Notes: generated from the letters alone by a model not told the origin. Shown: positions 7,411-16,886, counted from the first letter of the stretch. The stretch is DNA of 42,914 nucleotides from JBHPCZ01 sp042573625 (GCA_042573625.1 JBHPCZ010000021.1:1-42914), one strand, 5' to 3'. Numbers and translations are program-made.

Positions 7411-8880
7411 ATGTTACATTTAAAGGCGGTTAACCTGGAAAAAGAGAAGGTAGAGACCCTGGTAATACCGGTTTGTGAAGATAAGAATATTTACGATGAC
7501 CGGATGATATCTTCCATTGTTACAAAAGCCAGGAAACTTAAGGAATTCAATGGGAAAAAAGATGATGAGGTGATCTTTTACAATCTGCCGGAGACCCAAG
7601 CAACAAGAGTTATGCTTCTGGGGATTGGAAAACTTGAAAAGATTGATCTTGAAACGATGCGCTCGACGGCCGGCAAGGCGGTTAAGAAATGTATCAAAAA
7701 TAAAATTTTTCAGGTTTTGATTGCCGTTCCGTCGACCGAGAAGGTCAAGCTGGACGCCGCCTCGCTTCTCACGGCCATGATGGAAGGCGCCTGCCTTGGA
7801 AATCATCTTTTTGATAAATACAAAAAAGAAAAAAAACTCAAACCATTGCGGAAGATTCTATTTTTGGTGAACCCTGATACAGAAAAAGCATATGGAAAAT
7901 TGGCCTCACGTGTGGCAACGGTCTGTGGCGGTACCGTAACGGCGAGAGAGTGGGTCAGTATGCCGCCAAACGACAAAACACCCGAGCGGTTTACCAAGGC
8001 GATTGTAACGCTTGCCAGAAAAGAGAATCTCAAAGTTTCCGTGTTGAATGAAAGAGAACTAAAAAAGAAAAAGTTCGGCGCTATACTGGCTGTGGCTGCC
8101 GGCAGTCGGAACAAGCCCAGCATGGTTGTTCTGGAATATACGCCGAAAGGGGCCAAGAAGTCGGTGGCCCTTGTGGGTAAGGGGGTTACGTTTGACTCGG
8201 GAGGCATCAACCTAAAACCCTCGGCAGGCCTGGACGGAATGAAAGCGGACATGTCCGGTGCTGCTGCTGTTGCTGCTACACTGATAACCATTGCAAAGCT
8301 AAAGCCTAAAATAAACGTTGTCGGTGTTATCCCTGTGGTCGAAAACATGCCGTCCGGGAGTGCTTCCCGCCCGGGAGACATCATCAAAAGCTATGAAGGG
8401 AAAACCATAGAGATCGGCAATACAGATGCTGAGGGCAGACTGATATTGATCGACGCCATCTCTTATGCGGTGAAGAAATATAAACCCGATACCCTTATTG
8501 ACGTGGCAACGTTGACCGGCGCTTGTGTTGTGGCGCTGGGCGAGAGGATCGCGGGCGTCTTTTCCTTTGATAATGCACTGGCTGATTCAATTGTCCTGTC
8601 CGGTGAGAAGACCCATGAACGCTGCTGGAAAATGCCGTTGCCGGAGGATTACAAAGAACTGCTCAAGAGTGATTTTGCTGATATTAACAACATGAGCAGC
8701 ACGCGGTATGGCGGTGCCATCACCGCTGCCTTGTTCCTTTCAGAATTCGTGGGAGACGCCCGGTGGGCCCATATTGATATTGCAGGTCCTGCTTATATCA
8801 AAAAGGAAAGTGCATATTGCAGTGCCGGGGGAACCGGTTTTGGCGTACGGTTGCTGAGTGATTTGCTGGAGAATTTGTAA
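7411..8880 (+). CDS. pepA: Leucyl aminopeptidase (M17 family)
   Basis: A 489-aa cytosolic aminopeptidase that removes N-terminal residues from peptides with a two-metal (Zn/Mn) centre. The N-terminal macro-like domain covers about 1-165 and the catalytic domain follows. Metal and catalytic residues are all visible: K257 and D262 in V-G-K-G-V-T-F-D-S-G-G, K269, D280, and N-T-D-A-E-G-R at 337-343 (D339, E341, R343). The family signature is therefore intact and the length is normal. AAGGAG stands 9 bases upstream of the ATG. It is convergent with hisD, with only 12 bases between the stop codons. PepA also binds DNA in some bacteria, but nothing here tests that. Confidence 0.95.
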   Translation: MLHLKAVNLEKEKVETLVIPVCEDKNIYDDRMISSIVTKARKLKEFNGKKDDEVIFYNLPETQATRVMLLGIGKLEKIDLETMRSTAGKAVKKCIKNKIFQVLIAVPSTEKVKLDAASLLTAMMEGACLGNHLFDKYKKEKKLKPLRKILFLVNPDTEKAYGKLASRVATVCGGTVTAREWVSMPPNDKTPERFTKAIVTLARKENLKVSVLNERELKKKKFGAILAVAAGSRNKPSMVVLEYTPKGAKKSVALVGKGVTFDSGGINLKPSAGLDGMKADMSGAAAVAATLITIAKLKPKINVVGVIPVVENMPSGSASRPGDIIKSYEGKTIEIGNTDAEGRLILIDAISYAVKKYKPDTLIDVATLTGACVVALGERIAGVFSFDNALADSIVLSGEKTHERCWKMPLPEDYKELLKSDFADINNMSSTRYGGAITAALFLSEFVGDARWAHIDIAGPAYIKKESAYCSAGGTGFGVRLLSDLLENL

Positions 8881-8892
8881 ACAGACTGCCCT

Positions 8893-10200
8893 TTATTTTA
8901 ACTTTTCCAATCTGATCTTGACGGCGTGCGCGTGCGCGTCCAGCCCTTCGATTTCCGCCAGTCGGATGATGTCTTTTGCTTCTCTCTTAAAAGCCTCCTC
9001 GGAATACCGGACCAGGCTGGTCTTTTTCATGAAGTTGTCCACCGAAAGGGCTGAAGAGAACCTTGCCGTGCCGGCAGTCGGAAGCACATGGTTCGGCCCG
9101 GCAACATAGTCGCCGACAGGTTCCGGTGTGTAATCTCCGATAAATACGGCACCGGCATTGCGGATCCGGCCGATGTAATCAAAAGGTTCTTTTACGTGTA
9201 ATTCAAGATGCTCGGGTGCAATCCGGTTTGCGAGCTCCAGGGCCGTATCCAGATCAGCCACAACCAATATGGCACCGAATCCGGCAAGGGATTTCCGGGC
9301 AGTATCTTTCCGTATGAGAGTTTCGAGCTGGGTTTTCACGGCATCAACCACAGCACCCGCCGTCTCACGGGAGTCGGTGACCAGAATGGCTGAAGCCACA
9401 GCGTCATGCTCTGTCTGTGAGAGGAGATCCGCTGCGACAAATTCGGGGTTTGCCGTTCGGTCGGCGATAATCAGGATTTCACTCGGGCCGGCGATCATGT
9501 CGATGCCCACAATCCCGGCCAAAATCTTTTTGGCAAGCGTCACGTAAATATTGCCCGGTCCTACGATCACATCGACTTTTGGGATTGTCTCCGTGCCGTA
9601 TGCCAGCGCTGCAATGGCCCAGGCGCTGCCGACCTTGAATACATTGTCAATACCGGTCAGCTTTGCAGCGGACAGCAGGTAGGGGTTGATACGGCCATTC
9701 TTCATCGGTGGTGTTACCATGGAAATCTGTCTGACACCGGCGATTTTTGCCGGGATAGCCCCCATCAGCACAGAAGAGACCAGGGGCGTCTTTCCGCCGG
9801 TCCCTCCAGGCACATAGACCCCCGCGGCGTCAACAGGGTTAATGAGCTGCCCGAGAAGCGTACCGGGCCTTTGAGTGTTCATCCATGACTTGCTTTTCTG
9901 CGCTCTATGAAACGCCTCAATCTGTCCGGCTGCCCGCTTCAACGCACGAACAAAAGATCTGTTTACATTCTTTGAAGCCGCATCCATCTCATCGCGCGTG
10001 ACCTTAAGCGATGTCGCGGTCAGGCCGGGTGAATCAAATCGGTTCGCATATTTAACAAGGGCCTTGTCCCCGTTTTTCTTCACATCTTCCAGTATACGCG
10101 TAACGTCCCTGACATCTTTTTTATTAAAATTCAGACCGCGGTTTACGATGGATTCAACCTTTTTTACAGCCGATTTTGAGGGATAATTGTAAATTTTCAT
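8893..10200 (-). CDS. hisD: Histidinol dehydrogenase
   Basis: A 435-aa zinc enzyme that oxidises L-histidinol to L-histidine in two NAD-dependent steps, the last reactions of histidine synthesis. Key motifs are present: G-P-S-E-I-L-I-I-A-D, the zinc ligands in L-S-Q-T-E-H-D, the catalytic Glu-His pair in A-P-E-H-L-E-L-H, G-D-Y-V-A-G-P-N-H-V-L-P-T with its Asp ligand, and a His near the C-terminus (D-A-H-A-H-A). Length is normal. No other his genes are next to it, so it stands alone on this strand. The ATG at 10200 has AAGGAA upstream, at a rather long distance. Confidence 0.95.
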   Translation of the reverse strand: MKIYNYPSKSAVKKVESIVNRGLNFNKKDVRDVTRILEDVKKNGDKALVKYANRFDSPGLTATSLKVTRDEMDAASKNVNRSFVRALKRAAGQIEAFHRAQKSKSWMNTQRPGTLLGQLINPVDAAGVYVPGGTGGKTPLVSSVLMGAIPAKIAGVRQISMVTPPMKNGRINPYLLSAAKLTGIDNVFKVGSAWAIAALAYGTETIPKVDVIVGPGNIYVTLAKKILAGIVGIDMIAGPSEILIIADRTANPEFVAADLLSQTEHDAVASAILVTDSRETAGAVVDAVKTQLETLIRKDTARKSLAGFGAILVVADLDTALELANRIAPEHLELHVKEPFDYIGRIRNAGAVFIGDYTPEPVGDYVAGPNHVLPTAGTARFSSALSVDNFMKKTSLVRYSEEAFKREAKDIIRLAEIEGLDAHAHAVKIRLEKLK

Positions 10201-10821
10201 GAAGACAATTTTCCTTATTCATTCTTAGGGCCTTTAAAAGATTCTCCCGATTTTGTTTACGCTCATTTAGGGCTGCATCTCATACCCGTCATTGTAAGCG
10301 ATGGATCGTGCACCATGTTCAATGTCTTTCTTTATTGCCAAAAAGGCTCGTTTGTCAATACGGGAGGGTAATGACTGTTGACTTGGTTGTACCCTAAACC
10401 CTCCGCCTCTGGCGGAGGAGCCGGAGAGGTTCGACCGATCCGGGGTGCCCCGGTCAGAGCGGCATCACTCAACCGGTGTGTTGAATATCGAAGGAAAACA
10501 GTCGGTATCCCCTCGAGTTGAATTGGCCGAAGAATACGGCCCTGTCGTATACCCAAGGTAGTGCGGGGACCCCTCATCATTCGACATTCCTTGTTGGAAA
10601 TTGGATATTCGGAATCTGCCAAACGAGCGACGGTTTCGAAAGCCAACGGCGATGCCCTATCGTGGGGGCTTCCTGATACCTCCCGCTATGCGGGTGAAGA
10701 CTCACTCCTGATTGAAGATTCAGATTGACATATTTTCCCCCATCTGTACATATAATCACCTCATTAAAAGAAAACGAACACGATCCAATTCAAATGGAAT
10801 AATATGACGTGGAGGAAATTC
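10201..10821. other. Hairpin-rich, GC-rich intergenic region (about 620 bases)
   Basis: No convincing gene is seen. Several perfect hairpins are present: CCTCCGCC-TCT-GGCGGAGG at 10400-10418, CCGGGG-TG-CCCCGG at 10440-10453, and CCCGC-TAT-GCGGG at 10682-10694. The stretch from about 10385 to 10700 looks richer in GC than its surroundings. A minus-strand ORF of 104 codons spans 10332-10646 but is Pro/Arg-rich and unrecognised, so I do not call it. A possible promoter for serC lies near 10725-10756. Confidence 0.4.
10725..10756 (+). promoter_or_regulatory. Possible promoter for serC
   Basis: A perfect TTGACA (10725-10730) and a perfect TATAAT (10751-10756) stand upstream of serC, but the spacer is 20 bases, longer than the usual 16-18. 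Either the TATAAT works with another -35 element or TACATA at about 16 bases is the real -10. Confidence 0.35.
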
Positions 10822-11910
10822 ATGAAAGAGAACAGAATCTATAATTTCAATGCCGGGCCTGCCGCTCTTCCCCTTGATGTTCTCGAGGAGATCAGGGATT
10901 CTTTTTTAAATTTCTCCGGATCCGGCATGTCAATTATTGAGATCAGTCACCGATCCAAATGGTTTGATGATGTGATCAACGATGCGATTGTCAGGACAAA
11001 GCGACTGCTGAATCTGGATGACACATTCCATGTTTTGTTTATCCAGGGCGGTGCCAGCACTCAATTTTGTATGATCCCGATGAACTTTCTGCGCGACGGT
11101 GATTCGGCAGACTATGTCAATACCGGGATATGGTCTGCCAAAGCCATAAAGGAAGCAGAAATACAGGGAAAAATCGTCAACGTTGCGGCCTCTTCAGAAG
11201 ATAAAAATTTTTCATATATTCCGAAAAACATTTCGTTCGACAAAGACGCCGAGTACATCCATATTACAACCAACAACACCATAAAGGGAACCCAGTGGGC
11301 ATCTTTTCCCGACACAGACGGCATTCCGCTGATTGCAGACATGTCTTCGGACATCATGAGCAGACCTTTTGATGCGGCGGCATTTGGTCTTATCTATGCA
11401 GGGGCTCAAAAAAATATCGGCCCTGCCGGAGTCTGCATGGTCATCATCCGGGAAGAGATGCTGGGAAAGGTGCCGGACACGCTGCCCTCCATGCTCAAGT
11501 ACACGACCTATGCTTCCAAAAACTCCATGTACAATACCCCGCCGTGCTTTAGTATCTATACGGTTCAACTGGTTATGAAATGGCTGGAAGAAACCATTGG
11601 CGGTCTTGGAAAAATGGAACAGATCAACCAGCAGAAAGCCCGGCTTCTTTACAACGTCATGGATTCCGGTGATTTTTACAGCGGAACGGCAGAGACCGAC
11701 AGCCGGTCATTGATGAACGTAACCTTCCGTCTTCCCAATGAGGACCTGGAAAATCGATTTGTCAACCAAGCCCTGGAAAACGGCTTTGCCGGCCTTAAAG
11801 GGCACCGTTCCGTGGGGGGATGTCGGGCTTCAATTTACAATGCTACAACATTGGCAGCGGTTGAAGCGCTTGTTGATTTTATGAGGACTTTTGAGAAGCA
11901 GAACGGATAG
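10822..11910 (+). CDS. serC: Phosphoserine aminotransferase
   Basis: A 362-aa class V PLP aminotransferase that converts 3-phosphohydroxypyruvate and glutamate to O-phosphoserine and 2-oxoglutarate in serine synthesis. Diagnostic features are I-Y-N-F-N-A-G-P-A-A-L-P at the N-terminus, Q-G-G-A-S-T-Q-F for phosphate binding, the PLP lysine in Y-A-G-A-Q-K-N-I-G-P-A-G, and the substrate-binding G-H-R-S-V-G-G-C-R-A-S-I-Y-N-A near the C-terminus. GGAGG stands 7 bases before ATG 10822, which decides the start over an in-frame ATG at 10804. Length is normal and it appears monocistronic. Confidence 0.95.
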   Translation: MKENRIYNFNAGPAALPLDVLEEIRDSFLNFSGSGMSIIEISHRSKWFDDVINDAIVRTKRLLNLDDTFHVLFIQGGASTQFCMIPMNFLRDGDSADYVNTGIWSAKAIKEAEIQGKIVNVAASSEDKNFSYIPKNISFDKDAEYIHITTNNTIKGTQWASFPDTDGIPLIADMSSDIMSRPFDAAAFGLIYAGAQKNIGPAGVCMVIIREEMLGKVPDTLPSMLKYTTYASKNSMYNTPPCFSIYTVQLVMKWLEETIGGLGKMEQINQQKARLLYNVMDSGDFYSGTAETDSRSLMNVTFRLPNEDLENRFVNQALENGFAGLKGHRSVGGCRASIYNATTLAAVEALVDFMRTFEKQNG

Positions 11911-11984
11911 CAGCAAATAGACGGAAACCGGAGTGTTGAGCATTTCCCAAGAAAAAAGCAGACAATCTCATCCTTTCTGAAAAC

Positions 11985-12755
11985 TCAATAAAACTCTGCA
12001 ACGATAAAGGTATGATCCGACGGTTTCTGCATGCGTCTGGGTTCAGCGTCGATCCAGGCGGTTTTTGATTTTTCTGCCAGGCATCGTGTGGCGCATATAT
12101 GATCTATCCGCCATCCCAGGCCTCGTTTAACAGCGTTTGGTATGCGGTAATCCCAGAATGTAAAAGCTTTCTCTTCGGGTTTATGCAATCTGTATAGATC
12201 CACAAAACCCCATTCCATGACCCGTGAAAGGGCCCTGTGTTCTTTGGGATGATAGCCGATACTGCCCAGCAGTGCTTGTGGATCATACACATCGACCGGA
12301 TGGGGTGCCACATTAAAGTCGCCCGCCCAAATGACGGGTGCTCCGGGATTGAAACTGTCTTCAAAATATTGTCGAAGTCGATCAAACCAGTCGATCTTAT
12401 ATCTGAACATTTCGGAATCGGGTTCCCGGCCCTGGGGCACGTAGGTGTTGACAATCTCAATTCCGCCGATGGCGGAACGGATCAATCTGGGCTTCTCTTT
12501 TTCATCACCGTCATTAAAACCGGTTTCTACGTTTTCCGGCGCTGTTTTACTCAGTATGGCAACCCCGTTATAACTTTTCTGGCCTTTAAAACTGCAACAA
12601 TATCCTGCCTCTTCAAACGGCGTGTTGGGGAAATCGTGGTCCTGAACTTTTGTTTCCTGGACACAGAGGATATCGGGGGATTCCTTTGCAAGCCATTTCA
12701 GGATAACCGGCATTCGAGCCCGTATGCCGTTCGCGTTGAAGCTTGCAACCTTCAA
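11985..12755 (-). CDS. xth: Exodeoxyribonuclease III / AP endonuclease
   Basis: A 256-aa metal-dependent nuclease of the ExoIII family, which cuts DNA at abasic sites and removes 3' nucleotides in base-excision repair. Conserved active-site segments are present: F-N-A-N-G-I-R, V-Q-E-T-K (metal Glu), N-T-Y-V-P-Q-G, W-A-G-D-F-N-V-A, W-R-I-D-H-I and the final S-D-H-T catalytic Asp-His. The start is a TTG at 12755 preceded by AAAGGAG with a 9-base gap; no ATG is suitable. It lies 17 bases after the thiolase stop on the same strand, so it is probably the last gene of the fad transcript. Confidence 0.9.
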   Translation of the reverse strand: MKVASFNANGIRARMPVILKWLAKESPDILCVQETKVQDHDFPNTPFEEAGYCCSFKGQKSYNGVAILSKTAPENVETGFNDGDEKEKPRLIRSAIGGIEIVNTYVPQGREPDSEMFRYKIDWFDRLRQYFEDSFNPGAPVIWAGDFNVAPHPVDVYDPQALLGSIGYHPKEHRALSRVMEWGFVDLYRLHKPEEKAFTFWDYRIPNAVKRGLGWRIDHICATRCLAEKSKTAWIDAEPRRMQKPSDHTFIVAEFY

Positions 12756-12772
12756 TTTGTTTTACTCCTTTT

Positions 12773-13951
12773 CTACTCACATAGCTCAAACAGCGCCGCG
12801 GCACCCATCCCGCCGCCGATACACATGGACTCAACACCGTATTTTACGCCGCGTTTTTTCATGTTGGCAAGGAGGGTTGAACAGAGCTTGGCGCCGGTGC
12901 ATCCGAGCGGATGTCCCAGAGCAATTGCGCCACCGTGTATATTGACCTTTTCCATATCAATCCCGAGTTCCTTGATACAGTAGAGTGCCTGCGAGGCAAA
13001 GGCTTCGTTTATTTCAAAGAGTCCGATATCGTTCAGGTCCATTCCGGCCAACTGCATCAGTTTCGGGATGGCATACCGCGGCCCCACGCCCATTTCATCG
13101 GGCTTGCATCCGACGGTCGTATAGTATTTTAATTTTGCTATTGGTTTCAACCCCAGCGCCTTGACCTTTTTTTCACTCATAATAATGGTGGCGGCTGCAC
13201 CGTCCGTTGTCTGGGATGAATTTCCCGCGGTAACACTTCCGCCGGCCGCAAACACCGGGTGCAGGCCGGCCAGTGCTTCGATGGTGGTTGACGCTCTGAT
13301 ACCGTCATCGAAATCCTGAAAAAAGGTCTCTTTTTTGTACGTACTGTTTTTCTGTTGAACAAACCGGGTGGCGGGTGTCGGCACGATTTCGGTGAACCGT
13401 TTTTTTGCTTTGGCCTCAGCGGCCTTCATGTGGGAATGGTATGCAAACTCATCCTGGGCTTCTCTGGCTATATTGTATCTGCTGGCGACAATTTCCGCTG
13501 TAATCCCCATGGATACGTAGAGGTCAGGCCGTTTTTTCGAGTACTCCGGATGCGGCCTGGGAATGTTCCCCCCCATGGGGACATATGTCATTGATTCCAG
13601 TCCGCCGCCGATGACGATGTCCGACCAGCCGGCCATAATCCGCATGGCCGAAATGGCAATGGCTTCAAGCCCGGATGAACAGAACCGGTTGACGGTGGCG
13701 CCGGGCACCGTATCCGGAAATCCCGCTATCTGACCGGCGATCCTTCCGATGTTCAATCCCTGCTCCGCCTCAGGGAAGGCGCAGCCGATCATCAGGTCCT
13801 CGACATCCTTTGGCTCAAGATTCGGGGTTTTGTCCACCGCCGCCTTTAGGATGAAAGCGAGAAGGTCTTCGGGCCGCGTATCTTTAAAAGCCCCCTTGTT
13901 TCTTTTGCAGCCCGGGGTTCGAATGGATGTTACAATATATGCTTCTCTCAT
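12773..13951 (-). CDS. fadA: Acetyl-CoA acyltransferase (3-ketoacyl-CoA thiolase)
   Basis: A 392-aa thiolase for the last step of fatty-acid beta-oxidation, the cleavage of 3-ketoacyl-CoA to acetyl-CoA and a shortened acyl-CoA. The nucleophilic Cys is in N-R-F-C-S-S-G-L-E-A (about residue 90), the catalytic His in G-G-A-I-A-L-G-H-P-L-G-C-T-G, and the proton-shuttling Cys in E-S-M-C-I-G-G-G-M-G. I-N-E-A-F-A also fits. GAGGAGG stands 7 bases before ATG 13951, which excludes the longer N-terminal version. It follows the FadN-like gene on the same strand after a 252-base gap, so it may have an additional promoter. Confidence 0.92.
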   Translation of the reverse strand: MREAYIVTSIRTPGCKRNKGAFKDTRPEDLLAFILKAAVDKTPNLEPKDVEDLMIGCAFPEAEQGLNIGRIAGQIAGFPDTVPGATVNRFCSSGLEAIAISAMRIMAGWSDIVIGGGLESMTYVPMGGNIPRPHPEYSKKRPDLYVSMGITAEIVASRYNIAREAQDEFAYHSHMKAAEAKAKKRFTEIVPTPATRFVQQKNSTYKKETFFQDFDDGIRASTTIEALAGLHPVFAAGGSVTAGNSSQTTDGAAATIIMSEKKVKALGLKPIAKLKYYTTVGCKPDEMGVGPRYAIPKLMQLAGMDLNDIGLFEINEAFASQALYCIKELGIDMEKVNIHGGAIALGHPLGCTGAKLCSTLLANMKKRGVKYGVESMCIGGGMGAAALFELCE

Positions 13952-14203
13952 GATGTTTTCCTCCTCAGTTTCCATCCATAAATGGTCTTTTTGCCGACGC
14001 GCCGTGCCTCCGCGGGTTTCCGTTTGCGGCGTACTGCGTGTAAGCCTCAACGAAAACCTTTATGCGGTCTTGCGCGTCGAAAAAATTACTCATTTATGAA
14101 TTGGAAACATGCGTTGAGTCAATGTCAAAATAGACGCCTTTTTTGAATGTTTCTGGAAGCTAATCATCTTTGGTCGGAACATTTTGTCTGTATTTCTCAA
14201 TTT

Positions 14204-16609
14204 CTAATTTCGAAGCGGTTTGCCGGTCTTCAGCATGTGCTCGATTCTGGCAACCGTCTTTTCCTCTTTGAGGAAATCGATAAAAGCCTCTTTTTCAAGC
14301 TGAAGGATAACCTCTTCGTCGATTTCGCTGTTTTCTCTTACATCCCCTCCACTGATAACGGCGGCAATTCTTTTTGCCAGGAATGTGTCATGTTCAGTAA
14401 CAAATCTTCCCTGGGCCATGTTAAAGATTTCAGCATTGATCATGCCTTGGGCAGCCTGCCCGAGCACCTTGATCTTTCTCTTTACAGGGGGCGAATAACC
14501 GGCTTCAGACATGTTCAGCACTTCCTTCTTGGCTTCGCCGATCTGGTAGTCTCTGTTAAAAACAATTCTGTCCTCAGGGCCCAGAAAACCATTTGCCCTG
14601 GCATCTGCTGCTGAAGAGGAAACCTTTGCCATGGCGATGTTCATAAAAATGGGAATAAAGAGTTTTGAAAGATCGACATCGGTTACGACTTCAGGAAGCA
14701 TGCCCATGAATTTCTTCCACAGGTTCAGGCAACCACCGCCCGCAGGAATCAGTCCAACGCCGATTTCCACAAGGCCCATATAAAGCTCGGCATGGGCGAC
14801 GATCCTGTCCACACTGAGGCAGATCTCGCAGCCGCCGCCAAGAGTTATGCCGTATGGTGCCGCCACGACCGGGAAGCCTGAATATCTGGCCTTCTGAAGA
14901 ACATCATGCAGTTGATCAATCAGGCCCTCAATTTCTGAATACCGCTTTTCTTTTATCGCGCCGGTCATTTCCTTTAGGTCAGCGCCGGCGGAAAAAACGC
15001 CGGGCATGCCACCGGCCTGGTTTCCGATCACAAGTCCTGCACCGTTGGTGTCCACATAGTCGAGCGCGTCATAGAAAAACTCAACAATCTCAAGGTTCAG
15101 GGTATTCATCTTGGTGTTGAATTCCAGGCAAAATACGTCGTTGCCAAGATCGATGAGTGATGCAGAGTCGCATCGCTTAGCAGTTTTTCCTGCGGACCGG
15201 AGTGCATTTAAGGAGACAATCTTTTCGCTGACGACGAGTTCTTTGTAGTTTTCTGTTACAAAGTCATAAAAAAAGACTTTCCCGTTTTTGGTCTTATAAA
15301 AAGATGTATGACCTGATTCAAGCATCTTGAGTATGCTTTCAGGAATTTTGAATCCCTCTTTGTCCATCTTTTTAATCGATCTTTTTACGCCGATGGCATC
15401 CCAGGTTTCAAATGGCCCCATTTCCAAATTGAATCCCCACTTCATGGCGTTGTCGATTTCCACAATGGAACCGGCAATCTCAGGGATCCTGTTGGCCGAG
15501 TAAATCAGGTTGTGCGCGACAACCTTCCACGCAAACCAAGATCCTTTGTCATCACCATAAACCACGGTTTTGATCTTATCCCGGAGGCTTTTGGCTTTTT
15601 TTGCGTCAGCAAGACACGGAAAGTCCGGCACTTCGTATTCCGAATATTCCAAAGTGGCGGGATCTATCACCTTTCTGACCTTTTTCCACTCAGGGGTCAG
15701 GTCGGTTTTGTAAAAACCGCCGCCGGTTTTTTTTCCCAGAAGGTTCTTTTCAATCATCCTGTCAACAAATTCAGGCAGTACGAAGCTTTCCCGGGCTTCA
15801 TCGTCAACAATCAATTCATGAGTGTTTTTGGCAACATGGCCCAGCGTGTCGAGCCCCACAAGGTCGGATGTCTTGAACATAGCAGTTTTGGGTCTTCCCA
15901 TTACAGGTCCGAAGAGAGCGTCAACTTCCGGGATGGTCAGCCCGTCTTCGAGCATCAGCTGCATCGACTTTACCATGCCCTGAACACCAATCCGGTTGCC
16001 CACAAAATTGGGTGTATCCTTGGCCCAGACAATCCCTTTACCGAGGACTCGTTCTCCAAAATCGGATATAAATTCGAGTACTTCAGACAGCGTATCCGCT
16101 CCCGGGATTATTTCGAGAAGCTTCATGTATCGTACCGGATTAAAAAAATGAGTCCCCAGAAAGTGCTGTCTGAATTCCAGGTTCCGGCCTTTGGACAGGG
16201 TTTTCAGTGGGAGGCCTGAAGTGTTTGTAGAGACAATTGCCCCCTTTTTTCTGACCTTTACAATCCGTTTAAAAAGATCCTGCTTGATCTTGATGTTTTC
16301 CACCACCACTTCGATGATCCAGTCGCATTCAGAAATCTTGTGGAAATCATCATCCAGATTTCCGATAGTGATACGATCGATATCTTTACTTTGCATAAAA
16401 AGCGGGGGATGCGACATCAGAACGGTGTCCAGACCGGCTTTTACAATTCTGTTTCTGGCTATTGAATTCTCCTTTTCATCATCTTTCAAATCAAACGGGA
16501 TGATGTCCAATAAGAGCGTTTCGATACCGGCACTGGCAAAGAGAGCGGCTATCCCACCGCCCATAATCCCGGAACCGATAACCGCTACTTTCTTGATTTT
16601 TCTTGCCAT
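14204..16609 (-). CDS. fadN: FadN-type 3-hydroxyacyl-CoA dehydrogenase / enoyl-CoA hydratase
   Basis: An 801-aa bifunctional beta-oxidation protein. The 3-hydroxyacyl-CoA dehydrogenase half is N-terminal (NAD-binding V-A-V-I-G-S-G-I-M-G-G-G-I near residue 10, catalytic H-F-F-N-P) and the crotonase half is C-terminal (oxyanion-hole F-S-A-G-A-D-L-K, then G-G-G-C-E-I-C-L and V-E-I-G-V-G-L-I-P-A-G-G-G with two catalytic Glu). This order is that of Bacillus FadN, opposite to E. coli FadB. AGGAGG stands 6 bases before ATG 16609, which sets the start. With the downstream thiolase it would complete a beta-oxidation cycle, apart from acyl-CoA dehydrogenase and ligase, which are not in the window. A FadR-like operator overlaps its presumed promoter. 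Confidence 0.92.
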   Translation of the reverse strand: MARKIKKVAVIGSGIMGGGIAALFASAGIETLLLDIIPFDLKDDEKENSIARNRIVKAGLDTVLMSHPPLFMQSKDIDRITIGNLDDDFHKISECDWIIEVVVENIKIKQDLFKRIVKVRKKGAIVSTNTSGLPLKTLSKGRNLEFRQHFLGTHFFNPVRYMKLLEIIPGADTLSEVLEFISDFGERVLGKGIVWAKDTPNFVGNRIGVQGMVKSMQLMLEDGLTIPEVDALFGPVMGRPKTAMFKTSDLVGLDTLGHVAKNTHELIVDDEARESFVLPEFVDRMIEKNLLGKKTGGGFYKTDLTPEWKKVRKVIDPATLEYSEYEVPDFPCLADAKKAKSLRDKIKTVVYGDDKGSWFAWKVVAHNLIYSANRIPEIAGSIVEIDNAMKWGFNLEMGPFETWDAIGVKRSIKKMDKEGFKIPESILKMLESGHTSFYKTKNGKVFFYDFVTENYKELVVSEKIVSLNALRSAGKTAKRCDSASLIDLGNDVFCLEFNTKMNTLNLEIVEFFYDALDYVDTNGAGLVIGNQAGGMPGVFSAGADLKEMTGAIKEKRYSEIEGLIDQLHDVLQKARYSGFPVVAAPYGITLGGGCEICLSVDRIVAHAELYMGLVEIGVGLIPAGGGCLNLWKKFMGMLPEVVTDVDLSKLFIPIFMNIAMAKVSSSAADARANGFLGPEDRIVFNRDYQIGEAKKEVLNMSEAGYSPPVKRKIKVLGQAAQGMINAEIFNMAQGRFVTEHDTFLAKRIAAVISGGDVRENSEIDEEVILQLEKEAFIDFLKEEKTVARIEHMLKTGKPLRN

Positions 16610-16687
16610 AATGACCTCCTGTCTTTCGGAATTTCTATGTGTATAAAGCGGAAGAATGTCGCGATCCAAGTAAACTGTTTAAGAATA

Positions 16688-16705
16688 TGAATGGTTATTC
16701 ATTTA
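16688..16705 (-). promoter_or_regulatory. FadR-like operator upstream of fadN (site 1)
   Basis: TGAATGGTTATTCATTTA contains the perfect dyad ATGAAT-N4-ATTCAT. It matches 14 of 17 specified positions of the TetR-family FadR consensus known from Bacillus, TGAATGAMTANTCATTCA. It lies just downstream of a candidate minus-strand promoter (TTGACA at 16733-16728, TTAAGT at 16710-16705, spacer 17), where a bound repressor would block transcription of fadN. Confidence 0.6.
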
Positions 16706-16733
16706 CTTAACAAAGGTGGCATCCAAGTGTCAA
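16705..16733 (-). promoter_or_regulatory. Candidate promoter of fadN
   Basis: On the minus strand TTGACA (16733-16728) is followed after 17 bases by TTAAGT (16710-16705). The -35 box is perfect and the -10 box is weak, which is common for regulated promoters. The leader would be about 90 nt. Confidence 0.4.
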
Positions 16734-16868
16734 GAAAAAAACTTTGTCGGGTGACAAACAGTTTGAAATAATTATTATACAATAAATTTAATTAATTATA
16801 AAAATATACAACACAATCATCTTGTTGTGGCAACGTACGTAAAGAACAATTAGCCTATAAATCCAAAC

Positions 16869-16886
16869 TGAATGGATATTCATTTT
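16869..16886. promoter_or_regulatory. Second FadR-like palindrome (site 2)
   Basis: TGAATGGATATTCATTTT differs from site 1 in two positions, keeps the TGAAT-N4-ATTCA dyad and also matches 14 of 17 specified FadR consensus positions. It lies 181 bases upstream of site 1 and about 300 bases before the next plus-strand gene. It may be an auxiliary site or serve an unrecognised transcript. Confidence 0.45.

Noticed and set aside
10332..10646. 104-codon minus-strand ORF
   Set aside because: Arg/Pro-rich translation of a hairpin-rich spacer, no RBS, no recognised domain.
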